A model generated the notes under the pieces. That model was not told where the DNA came from and made no database searches. It saw only the letters and a list, made by a program, of their open reading frames with translations. A stretch of 64,000 nucleotides of DNA from Rhizobium sp. 16-449-1b (GTDB taxonomy: Bacteria; Pseudomonadota; Alphaproteobacteria; Rhizobiales; Rhizobiaceae): NCBI RefSeq assembly GCF_017741935.1, contig NZ_JAGHMH010000007.1, positions 124,001 through 188,000 on the forward strand. The letters run 5' to 3'. Shown one piece after another: positions 62,751-64,000 of this stretch (position 1 is the stretch's first letter; every line of letters begins with the position of its first letter). The position numbers and the translations under genes are program-made.

Positions 62751-64000
62751 ATGGCGAACAACAAGTACAACGAATCGATCGAGGACAAGGCGTTCAAGGC
62801 GCTGGATGAAGCCCTGCAGATCGACTTCGAGGACGATGAAGCGCCGTCTCCAAAAGTCAGGAAGCAAGACGCCTCGGAGGCAAAAGTGTCCGAAAAGCCA
62901 ACTGTCCGCAATCAGCGTAAAGACGATGCCAAGCAGCAGCGCCCCGCCGCCACACCCCGCTCCCCGGAGCAGGGATCGCGCGCGCCGGCCTTTGCCGCCA
63001 ACGACGGCAGCCGGGTCAGCCCCGCTTCGCTCTTGAAATCGCTCGACAACGGCTCCGCCCGTCCGGCGCTGCGCAACGCCACGCTCGTTTCGCTTTTGTG
63101 GATCGTCGGCGGCCTCGGCCTGATGTCGCTCCTCTATTCGCCACAGATCTGGCAGATCCGCTCGATTTCCGACCTAGTCGCCCTGCCCGGCGTGATCGCC
63201 GGTCTCGTCGGCATCATCATCCCGGTTCTCCTGTTCTACGCCTTCGCCATCATGATGGCGCGCGCCCAGGACATGCGCAACGCCGCCCGCTCGATGGCGG
63301 AAGTGGCGCTTCGCCTCTCCGAGCCGGAAACCATCGCGTCGGAACGCATCATGACGGTCGGCCAGGCCGTTCGTCGTGAAGTCTCCGCCATGAACGAAGG
63401 CATCGAGCGCACCATCGCGCGCGCCTCGGAGCTTGAGACCCTCGTTCACTCCGAAGTCAACGCGCTGGAGCGCAGCTACGCCGACAACGAACTGCGCGTG
63501 CGCGGTCTCGTCCACGAACTCGGATCCGAGCGCGAGGCGATCGTCAATCACGCCGAGCGCATCCGCACCTCGATCGTCGGCGTTCACGACCAGCTGCGCG
63601 AAGACCTGTCGCTGGCGACCGAAGAAATCGCCGTGCGCCTCGCGACCTCGGGCGAAGCCTTCGCGTCGATGATCGATACGCGCGCCGCCACGATCACCGA
63701 GAAGTCGGAATCCGCGATCCAGTCGCTCGGCACCCTGCTCGCCGCCAAGACCGATTCGCTACTGCAGACGCTGACCTCTTCCGGTTTCGCGCTCGCCAAC
63801 GAGTTCGATAACCGCCTGGATTCGCTGACCTCTAGCCTCAGCGACCACGGCAACACCATTCTCAGCCAGTTCGAGACGCGTGCGTCCACCATGGACAGCA
63901 ACGCCGAGAAGCTGAACGCTGCGCTCAACGACCGCGCCCGCCAGCTGAACGAGATCCTGATCGCGCGCACCCGCGATATAAACGAGAGCCTGACCGGCGG
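62751..64000 (+). CDS. Long coiled-coil membrane protein, growth-pole-ring (GPR) like, 3' end outside window
   Basis: The visible 416 codons have a polar, disordered N-terminus with the motif AANDG. Two membrane spans follow near residues 109-130 and 147-170. Then an unbroken run of charged helical repeats rich in Ala, Glu, Arg and Ser (for example LRLSEPETIASERIMTVGQA) reaches the window edge. This matches the plan of the huge apolipoprotein-like GPR protein of Agrobacterium, which forms a ring at the growing pole. The assignment is by architecture, not by alignment. Start ATG 62751 has no strong ribosome site. Confidence 0.6.
   Translation, partial: MANNKYNESIEDKAFKALDEALQIDFEDDEAPSPKVRKQDASEAKVSEKPTVRNQRKDDAKQQRPAATPRSPEQGSRAPAFAANDGSRVSPASLLKSLDNGSARPALRNATLVSLLWIVGGLGLMSLLYSPQIWQIRSISDLVALPGVIAGLVGIIIPVLLFYAFAIMMARAQDMRNAARSMAEVALRLSEPETIASERIMTVGQAVRREVSAMNEGIERTIARASELETLVHSEVNALERSYADNELRVRGLVHELGSEREAIVNHAERIRTSIVGVHDQLREDLSLATEEIAVRLATSGEAFASMIDTRAATITEKSESAIQSLGTLLAAKTDSLLQTLTSSGFALANEFDNRLDSLTSSLSDHGNTILSQFETRASTMDSNAEKLNAALNDRARQLNEILIARTRDINESLTG

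Overview
The window looks like chromosome from an alphaproteobacterium of the Rhizobium/Agrobacterium group. The grounds are the high G+C, the purC-purS-(coiled-coil gene)-purQ ... purL-bolA-grxD order, a CckA cell-cycle kinase, the folP-folB-folK run, a DUF1127 gene, a rhizobial palindromic intergenic repeat, and the 'ANDN' tetrapeptide that is frequent in rhizobial proteins. The family names rest on recognition of protein sequence by eye; no database search was possible.

Positions 1 to about 13,200 are one end of an integrated phage-like element that continues beyond the left edge. A leftward block (5512 down to 1) has tightly overlapping small genes leading to a phage recombination/replication set: a Sak4-like RecA-fold ATPase, a DUF669 protein and a sliding clamp (DnaN) homologue. 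The middle (5560-7700) is a control region with two S24/LexA-type regulators, one with an intact Ser-Lys dyad and one without, and several palindromic operator candidates. A rightward block (7749-11957), driven by a near-consensus promoter, carries small coupled genes, a protein ending in a domain very like the R67 (DfrB) dihydrofolate reductase, a band-7/SPFH membrane protein, a possible excisionase and finally a tyrosine integrase. Many cistrons in both blocks are preceded by the same kind of leader: a CCACCAC-like tract, often a hairpin, and GAGGAGA.

From 13,264 on the genes are ordinary chromosomal ones. 13-24 kb: a PAS-GGDEF-EAL protein, purine synthesis (purC, purS, purQ, purL), a lipoprotein, a DUF1127 gene opposite a MocR regulator, a PagL-like outer-membrane protein, BolA and the monothiol glutaredoxin. 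24-32 kb: two tandem MFS exporters, an inositol-phosphatase-family enzyme, ttcA, glutaminase, rpsD and alkaline phosphatase. 32-40 kb: a HerA-like ATPase, an MFS transporter, murI, a TrmJ-type methyltransferase, a ParE/RHH toxin-antitoxin pair and a FUSC membrane protein. 40-50 kb: icd, GNAT, GST, an AraC/GyrI-like regulator, alaS, recA, and psuK-psuG. 50-64 kb: cckA, a FliO-like protein, dksA, sixA, a YcjX/YcjF pair, folP-folB-folK, a DUF922 protein, a 2Fe-2S ferredoxin, an HPt protein and the start of a very long coiled-coil membrane protein like the Agrobacterium growth-pole-ring protein. No rRNA, tRNA or CRISPR array was seen.
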